Part shown: in pieces, positions 22,717 to 31,436 of the stretch | Layout: each line of letters starts with the position of its first letter | How positions within the stretch are numbered: position 1 is the stretch's first letter | From: Planctomycetia bacterium | GTDB lineage: Bacteria; Planctomycetota; MHYJ01; WSZJ01 | NCBI GenBank assembly: GCA_020849035.1 | Contig: JADLHC010000295.1 | Location: forward strand, 1 to 33,789 | Direction of reading: 5' to 3' | DNA: 33,789 bases | Position numbers and translations under genes: made by a program | Notes under the pieces: generated by a model | The model's input: the letters and a program-made list of their open reading frames with translations, nothing else | Told to the model about the DNA's origin: nothing | The model's database searches: none

Positions 22717-23577
22717 TCACTCGGCGACAGGCGCGGCGACGGCGGCGGACTCGCGGACGACGGGGGCATCCGCGCCGGGCGGGACGACGGAGAGCGAGAG
22801 GCGGACGTCCGCGCGACGCGCGCCGGCGGGGCCGGAGAGGAACACGGCGAACGCGGGGTGGCCGAGGCCGCGGGCGAGGACGGGTTCGCCGGGCGCGGCG
22901 CCGCACCAGCGGACGACGGATCCGCGGACGGGGCGCACGGCGGCGTCGGCCGGGGCGAGCGCGCCGGTGAGCGGATCGACGGCGCGCGGGCCGGGGGCGG
23001 CGGGGTCCCAGGCGAGCTCGACGGAGGCGCGGGCGAGCGCGGCGGACGCGAGGAGGCGGCGGGGGGCGGGAAGGGCCGCGAGGGCGCGGGCGTCGGCGAG
23101 GGGTTCGGAGACCCAGGAGACGAGGGCGGGCGACTCGGTCGACTCCGCGGGGTACCACGCCACGATGCGCACGAGGGGCAGGTCGGCGCCGGGGCCGGAG
23201 CCCTGGTCGAGCGCGAGCCCGGGCACGGGGCGGACGAGCAGGAGCAGGGTCGCGGTGCCGCCGGAGGGAAGCGCGGCGCCGCCGGCGGGCGGCGCCTCCA
23301 CGGGAAACGCGCACCGCGCGAGCCATCCGCGGCCTGCCTCGTCGTCGCTCCAGGCGGCGAGGGAGGCCTCGAGGTCGCCGCGGACCGCTTCGACGGCAGC
23401 GCGGCCTTTCTCGGCGAGTTCGAGGCGCGCGGCGAGCGCGGCCGTCGCGGCTTCGGCGCGGCGGAGGCGGGCCGCGAGGATCCACCAGCCCGCGAGGGCG
23501 GCGGCGGCTGCGAGGGCGGCGGCGGAGAGCCGCAGGGCGAGTCCCGCGCGCGTGACGCCGGCTTCCGCTTCGATCAT
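22717..23577 (-). CDS. Uncharacterised single-pass membrane protein
   Basis: Not recognised. The 286-aa product has an N-terminal membrane helix (about 15-36), then a short Ala/Glu-rich helical stretch (about 37-75). A beta-rich remainder follows, containing VSWVSEPLADARALAALPAP and repeated valine-rich strands toward the C-terminus. It is heavily biased to Ala, Gly and Pro. The ATG at 23577 overlaps the stop of the upstream lipoprotein gene by 4 nt (ATGA), so the two are translationally coupled and probably act together in the cell envelope. The frame is open upstream to 24729, but that is shadow. It converges with rho, whose stop is 40 nt away. Confidence 0.7.
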   Translation of the reverse strand: MIEAEAGVTRAGLALRLSAAALAAAAALAGWWILAARLRRAEAATAALAARLELAEKGRAAVEAVRGDLEASLAAWSDDEAGRGWLARCAFPVEAPPAGGAALPSGGTATLLLLVRPVPGLALDQGSGPGADLPLVRIVAWYPAESTESPALVSWVSEPLADARALAALPAPRRLLASAALARASVELAWDPAAPGPRAVDPLTGALAPADAAVRPVRGSVVRWCGAAPGEPVLARGLGHPAFAVFLSGPAGARRADVRLSLSVVPPGADAPVVRESAAVAAPVAE

Positions 23578-24602
23578 CGCTCCAATTCCCGCAGCCCGAC
23601 GAGGACGTCGTGCAGGTAGCCGACGGCGCTGATCCGGTCGGTCCCGTCCGGGACGCCGATCCCGAGCGCGAGGACGAAGTGGGTGAGCGAACGATGGAGG
23701 GAGGCCTGCGCGCGTGCGTGGTTGCCGGTTTTCTTCTCGTCGAACCCCTGCATCGCGCCGCGGCGGCCCTCGCGGAGCTGGTCCTCCGCGAGCAGCTTGA
23801 GCATCTCGCGATCGACGGGGTGGCCGAGGTCCTCCGGCGTGATGACGATCGCCGCCCGCTCCGCGAGGCCGCGCACGCGCTCCACCTCCCCCGCGGCCTC
23901 CCGGCGCGCCGCCTCGCCCGACGCTGCGCCCGCGATGCGTTCCCAAGCGTCGGCCATCGAGCGGTACAGTTCCATCAGCCGCACGCGCGCCGGCTCCGCC
24001 GACTCCCCCGCCTCCAGCGCCCGGCGCCAGGCCTGCACGCAGAAGCCGCGGCAGATTTCCAGGACCGCGATCCGCAGCTGCGCGGCCGCGAACTCCGCGG
24101 GAACCCCCTGGACCGCGTCGGGAGGAAGCCCCGCCACCGCGCCCTCCGCGCGGACACGCATCGCGTCCGCCGAAATCAGCAGACGGTCCACCGTCGCCCA
24201 GCCCGGCACCCCCTCGATCGTGAACGTCTGCTTCTCCAGCGTCAGCATCTCCGAGAACGCCAGCCCGAGGAAGTCCGGCGAGCCGGAAGCGCGCAGGGCC
24301 TCGACGGCCCAGGCGAACTCCGGGTCCCCCACCGGGAACGCGCTCGGCGCCCCCAGCAGGTGCATGTTGAAGTAGATCGCGGCCAGCAGGTACCGCTCGC
24401 GAAGCGCGCCGTCCGCGGCGTCGCCCCGTACGCAGTCCCCGGCCTTCGCCAGCCGCCGCAGCGCCTCCGCCGGGTCCCCTCCCTCGCGCTTCGATCGCGC
24501 CGCCCCCGCCATGTCCGAGGCTTCTTCCAGCCCGCACGCGCAGCCGGCGAGCAGGACCGGCGCGATAACGGAGGCGAGGAGGGCGGCGGAAAGGGCGCGC
24601 AT
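23574..24602 (-). CDS. Uncharacterised helical lipoprotein
   Basis: The 342-aa product has a lipoprotein signal, MRALSAALLASVIAPVLLAG, followed by Cys21 (lipobox LAGC), and a mainly alpha-helical body suggestive of TPR-like repeats. Examples are the region near 43-54 (DPAEALRRLAKA), DGALRERYLLAAIYFNMHLL and the C-terminal HARAQASLHRSLTHFVLA. In similar proteins this layout supports envelope protein-protein contacts, but no family is recognised. The gene is first in a two-gene unit with the membrane protein. A weak promoter-like pair, TTGCCG (24634-24639) and TTCAAT (24611-24616) with 17-bp spacing, lies on the minus strand just upstream, divergent from the SufR-like gene. Confidence 0.75.
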   Translation of the reverse strand: MRALSAALLASVIAPVLLAGCACGLEEASDMAGAARSKREGGDPAEALRRLAKAGDCVRGDAADGALRERYLLAAIYFNMHLLGAPSAFPVGDPEFAWAVEALRASGSPDFLGLAFSEMLTLEKQTFTIEGVPGWATVDRLLISADAMRVRAEGAVAGLPPDAVQGVPAEFAAAQLRIAVLEICRGFCVQAWRRALEAGESAEPARVRLMELYRSMADAWERIAGAASGEAARREAAGEVERVRGLAERAAIVITPEDLGHPVDREMLKLLAEDQLREGRRGAMQGFDEKKTGNHARAQASLHRSLTHFVLALGIGVPDGTDRISAVGYLHDVLVGLRELER

Positions 24603-24681
24603 CGGCGTTCATTGAATCGGGACGCGGCGGCCCCGGCAAGGACGCGAAAGGCGCAAAGGCGCGCCGGGACGGCCGCAACGC

Positions 24682-24687
24682 TATAAT
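24682..24687 (+). promoter_or_regulatory. Consensus -10 box 7 nt from a GTG start
   Basis: A perfect TATAAT hexamer ends 7 nt before the GTG of the SufR-like gene, with no ribosome site between. Transcription would start at or next to the start codon, giving a leaderless mRNA. No good -35 hexamer is seen at 16-18 bp. Confidence 0.5.
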
Positions 24688-24694
24688 CCGCGGC

Positions 24695-25366
24695 GTGAAA
24701 ACCGAGCACCCGTCGTCCGCGCGCGACAAGATCCTGTATCACCTGAAGACCAAGGGCCCCCAGACGGCCGCGGCGATCGCCCGCCGCCTCGACGTGACGC
24801 CGATGGCCGTGCGCCAGCACCTCTACCGCCTCGAGCGCTCCGGCCTCGTCCGATGGGAAGACCGGCCCGCCCGCGTCGGCCGCCCCGCCCGCCACTGGAT
24901 CCTCACGCCCGTCGCCGCAGGCCGCTTCCCCGACTCCCACGCCGAGCTGATCGTCGGGCTGCTCGACGCGGTGCGGTCGGCGTTCGGGGAAAGCGGGCTG
25001 GAGAAGCTGGTCCGGGAGCGGCTCGCGCGGCAGACGGAGCACTACCGCAGCCGGCTGCCGGGCGGGAAGGCGCCTCTGGAGAAGCGCCTCGCGGCGCTGG
25101 TGTCGGTGCGGAAGGAAGAAGGCTACATGGCCGAGTGGACGCGCGAGCCCGGGGGCGCATTCGCGCTTGTGGAGAACCACTGCCCGATCTGCGACGCGGC
25201 GGCGACGTGCCAGCGGCTGTGCGGCGGGGAACTGGACCTGTTCCGGGCGGTGCTGGGGCGCGACGTGAAGGTGGAGCGCACGGAGCACATCCTGGAGGGG
25301 GCGCGCCGCTGCGTGTACCGGATCCGCCGGAACGGCGCCGCGGCGCGGCCGGCCGCCGATGCCTGA
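24695..25366 (+). CDS. SufR-like Fe-S-binding transcriptional regulator
   Basis: The 223-aa product has an N-terminal winged helix-turn-helix (about 11-70; AAAIARRLDVTPMAVRQHLY is the HTH) and a C-terminal domain with the Fe-S ligands of SufR-type regulators. These are NHCPICDAAATCQRLC (Cys163, 166, 172, 176), then EHILEGARRC (Cys206). The cluster senses iron or oxidative stress in characterised SufR proteins, where the regulator represses the suf operon. No suf gene lies in the window; instead pcm overlaps its end by 8 nt. The start is GTG, because a consensus -10 box lies 7 nt upstream and no ribosome site is seen. The target genes are unknown; calling it sufR would go too far. Confidence 0.82.
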   Translation: MKTEHPSSARDKILYHLKTKGPQTAAAIARRLDVTPMAVRQHLYRLERSGLVRWEDRPARVGRPARHWILTPVAAGRFPDSHAELIVGLLDAVRSAFGESGLEKLVRERLARQTEHYRSRLPGGKAPLEKRLAALVSVRKEEGYMAEWTREPGGAFALVENHCPICDAAATCQRLCGGELDLFRAVLGRDVKVERTEHILEGARRCVYRIRRNGAAARPAADA

Positions 25367-26018
25367 TTTCGGCGACCTGCGAAGGGAGATGGTCGCCACG
25401 CAGATCGCCTCGCGCGGCATCCGCAACCCCCGCATCCTCGACGCTTTCCTGAAGGTGCCGCGCCACCTGTTCGTGCGCGAGGAGGACACGGATCGCGCGT
25501 ACTCCGACCACCCCCTTCCCCTCGCGCAGGGCCAGACCATCTCCCAGCCCTTCATCGTAGCCCTGACCCTCGACCGCCTCGACCCGAAGCCGGGCGACCG
25601 CGTCCTCGAGATCGGGACCGGCTCGGGATACCAGACGGCGCTCCTCGCGGAGCTCTGCCGCGAGGTCCACACCGTCGAGCGGCTGGCGCCGCTGGCGAAG
25701 ACCGCGCGCGCGAGGCTCGAGGCCCTCGGGTACGCCAACGTGTCGTTCCACGTCGGCGACGGGACGCTCGGCTGGCCCGAGGCCGCGCCCTTCGACCGCA
25801 TCGCCGTCTCGGCCGCCGGCCCCGCCATCCCGCCCGCCCTCACCGACCAGCTCGCCCCCGGCGGCCGCCTCGGCATCCCGGTCGGCGGACCGGGACGCCA
25901 GGACCTCTTGGTCGTCACCCGCACCCCCGCCGGCCTCGAGACTTCCAACGCCGGCGAGTGCGTGTTCGTTAAACTCATCGGACAGGGGGGATGGCGCGAA
26001 GAGCGCCCGGAGAAATGA
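25359..26018 (+). CDS. pcm: Protein-L-isoaspartate O-methyltransferase
   Basis: PCMT uses S-adenosylmethionine to methylate isoaspartyl residues in ageing proteins so they can revert to aspartate. The 219-aa product has the family landmarks: PRHLFV, the APAYSDHPLPL-like segment (RAYSDHPLPLAQGQTISQPF in part), SAM motif I VLEIGTGSGYQTALLAEL, and the GWPEAAPFDRIAV and LAPGGRLGIPVG blocks. The length is normal. It overlaps the SufR-like gene by 8 nt, and one base separates its stop from the secreted-protein gene, so the three form one operon. The context links protein repair to an iron-sulfur stress sensor. Confidence 0.96.
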   Translation: MPDFGDLRREMVATQIASRGIRNPRILDAFLKVPRHLFVREEDTDRAYSDHPLPLAQGQTISQPFIVALTLDRLDPKPGDRVLEIGTGSGYQTALLAELCREVHTVERLAPLAKTARARLEALGYANVSFHVGDGTLGWPEAAPFDRIAVSAAGPAIPPALTDQLAPGGRLGIPVGGPGRQDLLVVTRTPAGLETSNAGECVFVKLIGQGGWREERPEK

Positions 26019-26019
26019 C

Positions 26020-26544
26020 ATGAAACGGATCCTCGTGCTGGCGGCGGCCTCCGTCGTCTTCGCGCTCGCCGCGGCGGGCGACCAGGACCGCCTCGTCACG
26101 GACCGCGACGTCCGGTTCGGCGGCGAAGGACTCGACGACGAAAAAGTCGCGATGAGCTGCCGCATGGGGACGTGGCAGGAATCGTGGGGGGAAAAGGGGA
26201 TCTTCAAACCCGACGACTATGCGCTCTTCACGACGAAGGACGAGGGCGTCGAAGTGCTGGTCCCGAAGGCGAAAAAGGGCCTGTGGGACGCGCTTCGGCA
26301 GCAGAAGGCGGGCGCCGAGTTCACGGTCTTCGGCAAGGTCCACTGGGCGAAGGGCATCGAGCCCTACCTTGTGATCCACGACTGGAAGAAGGGCTTCAGC
26401 CAGGATTACGAGCCGCGCAAGCCCGCGCCGGAGTCGATCGTTCTGAAGTTCGGGGACAGGGAATACGCGATGGAGAAGGGCCGCGAGTACGTCCTTGTCA
26501 CTCCGAAGGGCGAGAAGGTGGAGGCCAGCTGGGACGAGAAGTAG
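26020..26544 (+). CDS. Secreted protein of unknown function
   Basis: Not recognised. The 174-aa product starts with a signal peptide (about 1-19; MKRILVLAAASVVFALAAAG). The mature part is beta-rich. YALFTTKDEGVEVLVPK, then a short helix with GLWDALRQQ and EFTVFGKVHW resembles a small OB-like barrel, though this is only an impression. The C-terminal half has further charged strands. The ATG is 1 nt past the pcm stop, so it is translated with pcm and the SufR-like regulator. A role in envelope stress is conceivable from context alone. Confidence 0.75.
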   Translation: MKRILVLAAASVVFALAAAGDQDRLVTDRDVRFGGEGLDDEKVAMSCRMGTWQESWGEKGIFKPDDYALFTTKDEGVEVLVPKAKKGLWDALRQQKAGAEFTVFGKVHWAKGIEPYLVIHDWKKGFSQDYEPRKPAPESIVLKFGDREYAMEKGREYVLVTPKGEKVEASWDEK

Positions 26545-26626
26545 CTCCCCTGCCCCGGCCCGCTCTCCTCTCGCGAGCCTGGAGGGCGAGCGAGCCCCCG
26601 CCCGATCACCTTCCCGATCCCCCCGG

Positions 26627-26723
26627 CCGATGGACGGTGACGGAACGAAGCGGGCCGGATTCCAGGGGGCGGGCAAGGTCCGCCCCCGAATCCGGCCCGC
26701 TTCGTTCCGTCACCGTCCATCGG
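26627..26723. repeat. Very long perfect inverted repeat abutting tRNA-Pro
   Basis: Positions 26627-26662 pair with 26688-26723: 36 bp without a mismatch. After a 2-nt bulge (26663-26664) an inner stem (26665-26672 with 26680-26687) of 8 bp and a 7-nt loop continues it. The right arm ends inside the 3' end of the tRNA-Pro gene. This is far longer than a terminator. It may be a palindromic mobile repeat, an integration footprint or a two-way hairpin. Confidence 0.9.
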
Positions 26724-26794
26724 GGCGACAGGATTTGAACCTGCGACCTCTTGGTCCCGAACCAAGCGCTCTAGCCAGGCTGAGCTACGCCCCG
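26720..26794 (-). tRNA. tRNA-Pro (anticodon CGG)
   Basis: The minus strand folds as a complete tRNA. The acceptor arms CGGGGCG and CGCCCCG pair perfectly, the D-arm is GCTC/GAGC, the anticodon stem CTTGG/CCAAG encloses TTCGGGA (anticodon CGG, with G37 as usual for this tRNA), and the T-arm carries GGTTCAAATCC. The discriminator base is A (26720), and CCA is not encoded. It decodes CCG, a codon heavily used in this GC-rich DNA. The discriminator and last acceptor bases lie within the long inverted repeat. Confidence 0.96.
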
Positions 26795-26805
26795 TGAGGC
26801 GCGAC

Positions 26806-26833
26806 ATTCTAGGCGGTGAGGGCGCTGCGACAA
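26806..26833 (-). promoter_or_regulatory. Promoter of tRNA-Pro
   Basis: On the minus strand TTGTCG (26828-26833) and TAGAAT (26806-26811) lie 16 bp apart, matching consensus at 4 and 5 of 6 positions. The -10 lies 11 nt from the mature tRNA 5' end, as expected for a tRNA promoter. Confidence 0.6.
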
Positions 26834-27232
26834 GATGAATTTGGGCTCTCGGAGCCCGGGCAGGAACCCCCGGGGGAGGCTGGCGGTGTGCGGGCCGACT
26901 CCGGAAGACCTGCGATTGATCCTGGGATCCTCAGCACGAATCCATCAACGCGGACTTCCAGCGCTTCCGGGGCCTCGAGCGCTTCCTCGTCCGAACTCTC
27001 ACGAAGGTCACGGGCGTCGTCTTCCGGTCGGCCGTCGCCTGCAACACGCCCAGGTTACTCTCGCAGGCCTGAACCTCCCGCCGGAAGCCCCATGCCTCTG
27101 ACCGGGAACCGCTGAGAACCTGGGCAGAAGCCGACCGAGGACGTGCGGCGCGGGTCCGGGCGGCGCGCGTCCCACGCCGTGGCTCGCTCCCGGACCTCGT
27201 CGCGCGCCGCAGGGAGGAACCTGCTCAGGTCC
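26834..27232. other. Gene-poor stretch with a possible decayed ORF
   Basis: About 400 bp between the tRNA promoter and the TIM-barrel gene hold no gene I can support. A plus-strand frame at 26932-27072 reads QHESINADFQRF..., then FLVRTLTKVTGVV, ending in TGA. Its flavour recalls the C-terminus of some transposases, but it is only 46 codons and has a stop just upstream. With a tRNA beside it, a remnant of an inserted element is conceivable. Confidence 0.3.
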
Positions 27233-28120
27233 TCAGGCCAGCAGCGCATCCTGCCGCTTGACGGCCTCCGCCCACGCCGCGCCCTCGCCCTTGATGCGGT
27301 GGACGACGTACTCCGGGTTCACGGCCTCCACCAGCTCCTTCAGGGGCGCGCTCACCCACGGCTGATGCGCGTCGACCGCGGCGTCGTACTGCGCCGCGAT
27401 GCGCAGCTTCTCCGACGCGTCCGTCGAGGCCCGGAGCTTCTTCACCAGGTCGCTCGCCACGGGCGCGACCGCCGGCCGGCGCAGCACGAGCGCGCGGATC
27501 TTCCGGGCCACGGGCCCGAGGGTCTTCACGAAGTTCCTGAGCCTCCGCAGGTCCTGCGTCTCCGTCTGCGTGCCGCCCGAGACGAGCAGCCACGCGCCGA
27601 CGTCGAGCGAGAACCCGAGGCGCGGGTGGCGGATCTTGTCCAGCAGCTGCTGCGCCAGCTTCGGCTCGTTCCAGCGCAGGCCGGCGTGCCAGGTGTTCTC
27701 GAAGAGGACCTCGAATCCCTGGTCGCGCTCCCCCATCGCGAGGAAGACCCACTCCGCGAGGGCCATGAGGACGTCGTAGTCGGTGTAGCCGTGGCGCCCC
27801 GTGAGGATGCCCTCCGGCGTGCCGTGCGACGCGCGGATCGCGACGTACTTCACGCGCAGCCGGCGCGCCTCGTCGATCCCCGCCGCCATGTGGTCCGTCA
27901 TCTCCTCGCGCGTCGGGACGCGGCTCATGAGCTGCGCGGCCTCGGGAAGCCCGAGCCAGGCCTCGCGCCAGCAGATCGGAAGCGTCAGCCTGAGTCCCAC
28001 CGTTCCCGGCGGCGCGTGCGCGCGGTTGTCGGCGCCTGCCTGCGCTTCGATCCCGTCGAGCCCCGCGGACGGGTAGGAGGGCGCGTCCTGCTGCGCGGGA
28101 ATGGAGGCGAGTCGGATCAT
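27233..28120 (-). CDS. Xylose-isomerase-like TIM-barrel protein
   Basis: The 295-aa product resembles the xylose isomerase-like/AP-endonuclease-2 TIM-barrel superfamily, which includes sugar-phosphate isomerases and epimerases. Consistent landmarks are VKYVAIRASHG, then LFENTWHAGL (catalytic Glu of an 'E-N' strand), GFSLDVGAWLLVSGG (metal Asp strand) and VLRRP and HQPWVS near the end. The ATG at 28120 overlaps the glycosyltransferase stop by 4 nt, showing coupling. Long open frame upstream of that is shadow. The substrate cannot be stated; pairing with a GT2 enzyme suggests sugar or polyprenyl-sugar metabolism. Confidence 0.75.
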   Translation of the reverse strand: MIRLASIPAQQDAPSYPSAGLDGIEAQAGADNRAHAPPGTVGLRLTLPICWREAWLGLPEAAQLMSRVPTREEMTDHMAAGIDEARRLRVKYVAIRASHGTPEGILTGRHGYTDYDVLMALAEWVFLAMGERDQGFEVLFENTWHAGLRWNEPKLAQQLLDKIRHPRLGFSLDVGAWLLVSGGTQTETQDLRRLRNFVKTLGPVARKIRALVLRRPAVAPVASDLVKKLRASTDASEKLRIAAQYDAAVDAHQPWVSAPLKELVEAVNPEYVVHRIKGEGAAWAEAVKRQDALLA

Positions 28121-28875
28121 ACCGGCGGCGTCCTTTTCCAGTCCGGGTGGCGGACCATGGAATAGTAAACCACGATGCGGAGGAAGCGGATGGTGTCGAT
28201 GATCGGGCGGATCTTGGACTTGAGGACGGCGGTGTAGATGGTGCGGACGGGGACGGAGACGATGCGGTAGCCCGCGCGCGCGACCTGCACGGCGATCTCG
28301 GCCTCGGCGTCGTAGCGGACGGTCTTGATGCGCAGGGAGCGGAGGCAGCCGGCGCTGTAGAGGCGGAAGCCGCACTGCGGGTCGGCGATGCGGTAGCCGG
28401 CGAGCGTGCTGACGGTGGTGCCCATGAGTCGGTTCACCGCGAGGCGCGCCGCGGGCATCGTCGCGACGTCCGTCATGCGGTTGCCGAACACGACCTGGTG
28501 ACCGAGGCGCCACAGGTCGAGGAACTTCGGGATCTCCCCCGTGTCGTGCTGCCCGTCGCCGTCGAGGCAGATGACCGCCCGGTAGCCGCTTCGCACCGCC
28601 CAGCGGAACCCGTTGACCAGCGCCGCGCCCTTGCCCTGGTTGCGGTCCCGGCGCAGCACCCAGGCCCCGGCCCGGCCGGCGATCTCCGCGGTGCCGTCGG
28701 TCGAGCCGTCGTCCACCACGACGACGGGAACGTGCCGAAGCGCGCCGCGAACGACGGCCTCGATGTGCGCCGCCTCGTTGTAGGCGCAGACGACGGCGAC
28801 GGCCTCGGTGGTGGCGGGTGCGACGGCCGGAGGCGCCTTCGGGGCGATGACCGGCACGTCGAGAACGGGAGTCAC
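28117..28875 (-). CDS. Family 2 glycosyltransferase (dolichol-P-mannose-synthase type)
   Basis: The 252-aa product is a GT-A-fold transferase that would move a sugar from a nucleotide donor, probably to a polyprenyl phosphate or other lipid acceptor at the inner membrane. Landmarks are VAVVCAYNEAAHI, VVVDDGSTDGT (nucleotide-binding Asp pair), RNQGKGAALVNGF, CLDGDGQHD (the metal DxD site), FGNRMTD and DPQCGFRLYS. No C-terminal membrane helix is evident. The start is GTG at 28875, with a -10-like TAGACT 6 nt upstream and a TTGCCC 18 bp further, so the mRNA may be leaderless. The TIM-barrel gene overlaps its stop. Confidence 0.9.
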   Translation of the reverse strand: MTPVLDVPVIAPKAPPAVAPATTEAVAVVCAYNEAAHIEAVVRGALRHVPVVVVDDGSTDGTAEIAGRAGAWVLRRDRNQGKGAALVNGFRWAVRSGYRAVICLDGDGQHDTGEIPKFLDLWRLGHQVVFGNRMTDVATMPAARLAVNRLMGTTVSTLAGYRIADPQCGFRLYSAGCLRSLRIKTVRYDAEAEIAVQVARAGYRIVSVPVRTIYTAVLKSKIRPIIDTIRFLRIVVYYSMVRHPDWKRTPPV

Positions 28876-28881
28876 ACGGCG

Positions 28882-28911
28882 AGTCTAGCCCGGAACCGAA
28901 CGCCGGGGCAA
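28882..28911 (-). promoter_or_regulatory. Candidate leaderless promoter of the glycosyltransferase
   Basis: On the minus strand TTGCCC (28906-28911) and TAGACT (28882-28887) are 18 bp apart, each matching consensus at 4 of 6 positions. The -10 ends 6 nt before the GTG. Confidence 0.35.
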
Positions 28912-28919
28912 GGACGCGC

Positions 28920-30116
28920 CTATTTCGCCCCTTTCCACCAGGACGGTACCTCGCGGCCCGCAGGCCACTCCTCCCGCGGCGCCCCCGTCGCGAGCTGCCG
29001 GCGCAGCAGCACGTAGTGCGTCCCCTCGTCCCCCTCTTCAGGGCTGCAGCCGAACGCCGCCCAGACCGCCCCCTCCGGGCCGAGAGCGATCGCGCCGATC
29101 CCGGTCGCCCCCTCCACCCCCTCCGCCAGCGGCGACTCCTCCCACGACTTCCCGGCGTCGGGACTGACGAACAGGAGCGCCTTTTTGAAGCGGTTGATCC
29201 GCGGGCCGGGCTCCGAGAAGCCGACGGCGACGCGATCGCCTTCCGCCTTGACCCGGAAGATGTACGCCATGTCGTCCACCTTCGCGATGCTCCCGACCTT
29301 CGTCCCCTCTCCCCACGTCGCGCCGCCGTCCGCGCTTCCCGCATGCACGTACGCGCCCGTCGAGGTGACGAAGACGGCGTGGCAGCGCGCCCCGGACTGC
29401 GCGCCGGCGGCCAGCAGCGGGACCCCGGCGCCTTCCGGGAGCCGGATCGCCGCGCCGTCCTTCCACGTCGCCCCCCGGTCGGCGCTCACGATGTGCCGGA
29501 TCGCCCCCTTCTTCTCCACGTACACCACGTGCAGGCCGTCCTCCGACACGTACAGCGGCGGCGACACGGCGTCGTCCCGCACCCCCAGGCGCCCCGCCTC
29601 GACGCCGTCCGACCAGCTCTTCCCCTCGTCCGCGCTGGAGAAGATCACGAAGTGCCCCTGCTCGCAGCCGACGAGCGCGAAGCGGTCTTTCCCTTTCGCG
29701 TGCAGGCTCGTGAACATCGGCATCGAGGGGAATCCTCCGGGCAGGCGGCAGCGCCCGACCTCCTCCGCCTTCTCGAGGTCGAACGCGAAGTACGAGGCCT
29801 CCTTCTGCATGAAGTCCGAGATCACGACCTCGACCCGCTCGCCCTCCACGCGCGCGTCCCCGGCGATGCCCAGCGGCAGCTGGATCGAGGTCCACGGCTC
29901 CCGTCCGTCCTTCGAGATGCGCAGCAGCACCCCGCGCTCCTTCAGGAACGCGAACACGCCCACGCGCCCCGACTCCGTCACCACGACCTCCGTCGGGAAC
30001 GGCGGCGTGCGTCCTTCCGCGAACGCGACCTCTTCGGGAAGCGCCCAGCGCCGGGGCGCTTCTTCGGCGGCGGCGACGGAGAGCAGGATCAGGCAGGCGC
30101 AGACGGGGCGTGTCAT
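28920..30116 (-). CDS. Secreted Asp-box (BNR) beta-propeller-like protein
   Basis: The 398-aa product has a signal peptide (about 1-17, MTRPVCACLILLSVAAA) and at least four Asp-box motifs: SADEGKSW, SADRGATW, SADGGATW and SPDAGKSW. These 'S-x-D-x-G-x-x-W' turns mark sialidase-like propellers, where they are structural. No arginine triad or other sialidase active site is recognised, so it is not called a sialidase; many such exported proteins in Planctomycetota-like genomes are annotated only as exo-alpha-sialidase-like. The ATG at 30116 is chosen for the signal peptide; the longer open frame to 30833 is shadow. It is probably outside the membrane. It lies 45 nt upstream of the glycosyltransferase gene, but that gene has its own promoter-like sequence. 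Confidence 0.82.
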   Translation of the reverse strand: MTRPVCACLILLSVAAAEEAPRRWALPEEVAFAEGRTPPFPTEVVVTESGRVGVFAFLKERGVLLRISKDGREPWTSIQLPLGIAGDARVEGERVEVVISDFMQKEASYFAFDLEKAEEVGRCRLPGGFPSMPMFTSLHAKGKDRFALVGCEQGHFVIFSSADEGKSWSDGVEAGRLGVRDDAVSPPLYVSEDGLHVVYVEKKGAIRHIVSADRGATWKDGAAIRLPEGAGVPLLAAGAQSGARCHAVFVTSTGAYVHAGSADGGATWGEGTKVGSIAKVDDMAYIFRVKAEGDRVAVGFSEPGPRINRFKKALLFVSPDAGKSWEESPLAEGVEGATGIGAIALGPEGAVWAAFGCSPEEGDEGTHYVLLRRQLATGAPREEWPAGREVPSWWKGAK

Positions 30117-30219
30117 GGTCAACCTCCGCGAAGGGTCACGTCTCTCGGATGCCGGCGAGGCTTGCGCGTCACGCGCCGGCCGGCGACTCGCCCCGACCCG
30201 GCTTGCGCGGGCCCCATGA

Positions 30220-31311
<1,092 letters not shown>

Positions 31312-31323
31312 ACGAACGTCGGT

Positions 31324-31397
31324 TGGCGGGTTGACAGGTTGATGAGTTGAGCCAGGGGGCGAGGCCCCTCTCAACCCATCAACCTGTCAACCCGCCA
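31324..31397. repeat. Inverted repeat with octamer periodicity between gap and pgk
   Basis: Positions 31324-31351 pair with 31370-31397 over 28 bp with one A-C mismatch (31345/31376). A small GGGGC/GCCCC hairpin (31356-31360 with 31364-31368) sits in the loop. The left arm is itself periodic: GGTTG-N3 recurs every 8 nt about four times, the last copy being AGTTG. It could be a dispersed repeat, an attenuator or a processing/stability hairpin that tunes gap versus pgk expression. Confidence 0.9.
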
Positions 31398-31436
31398 GCC
31401 CGGATCTCCCCATCCAAGCGCCACCGGAGCCAACCC

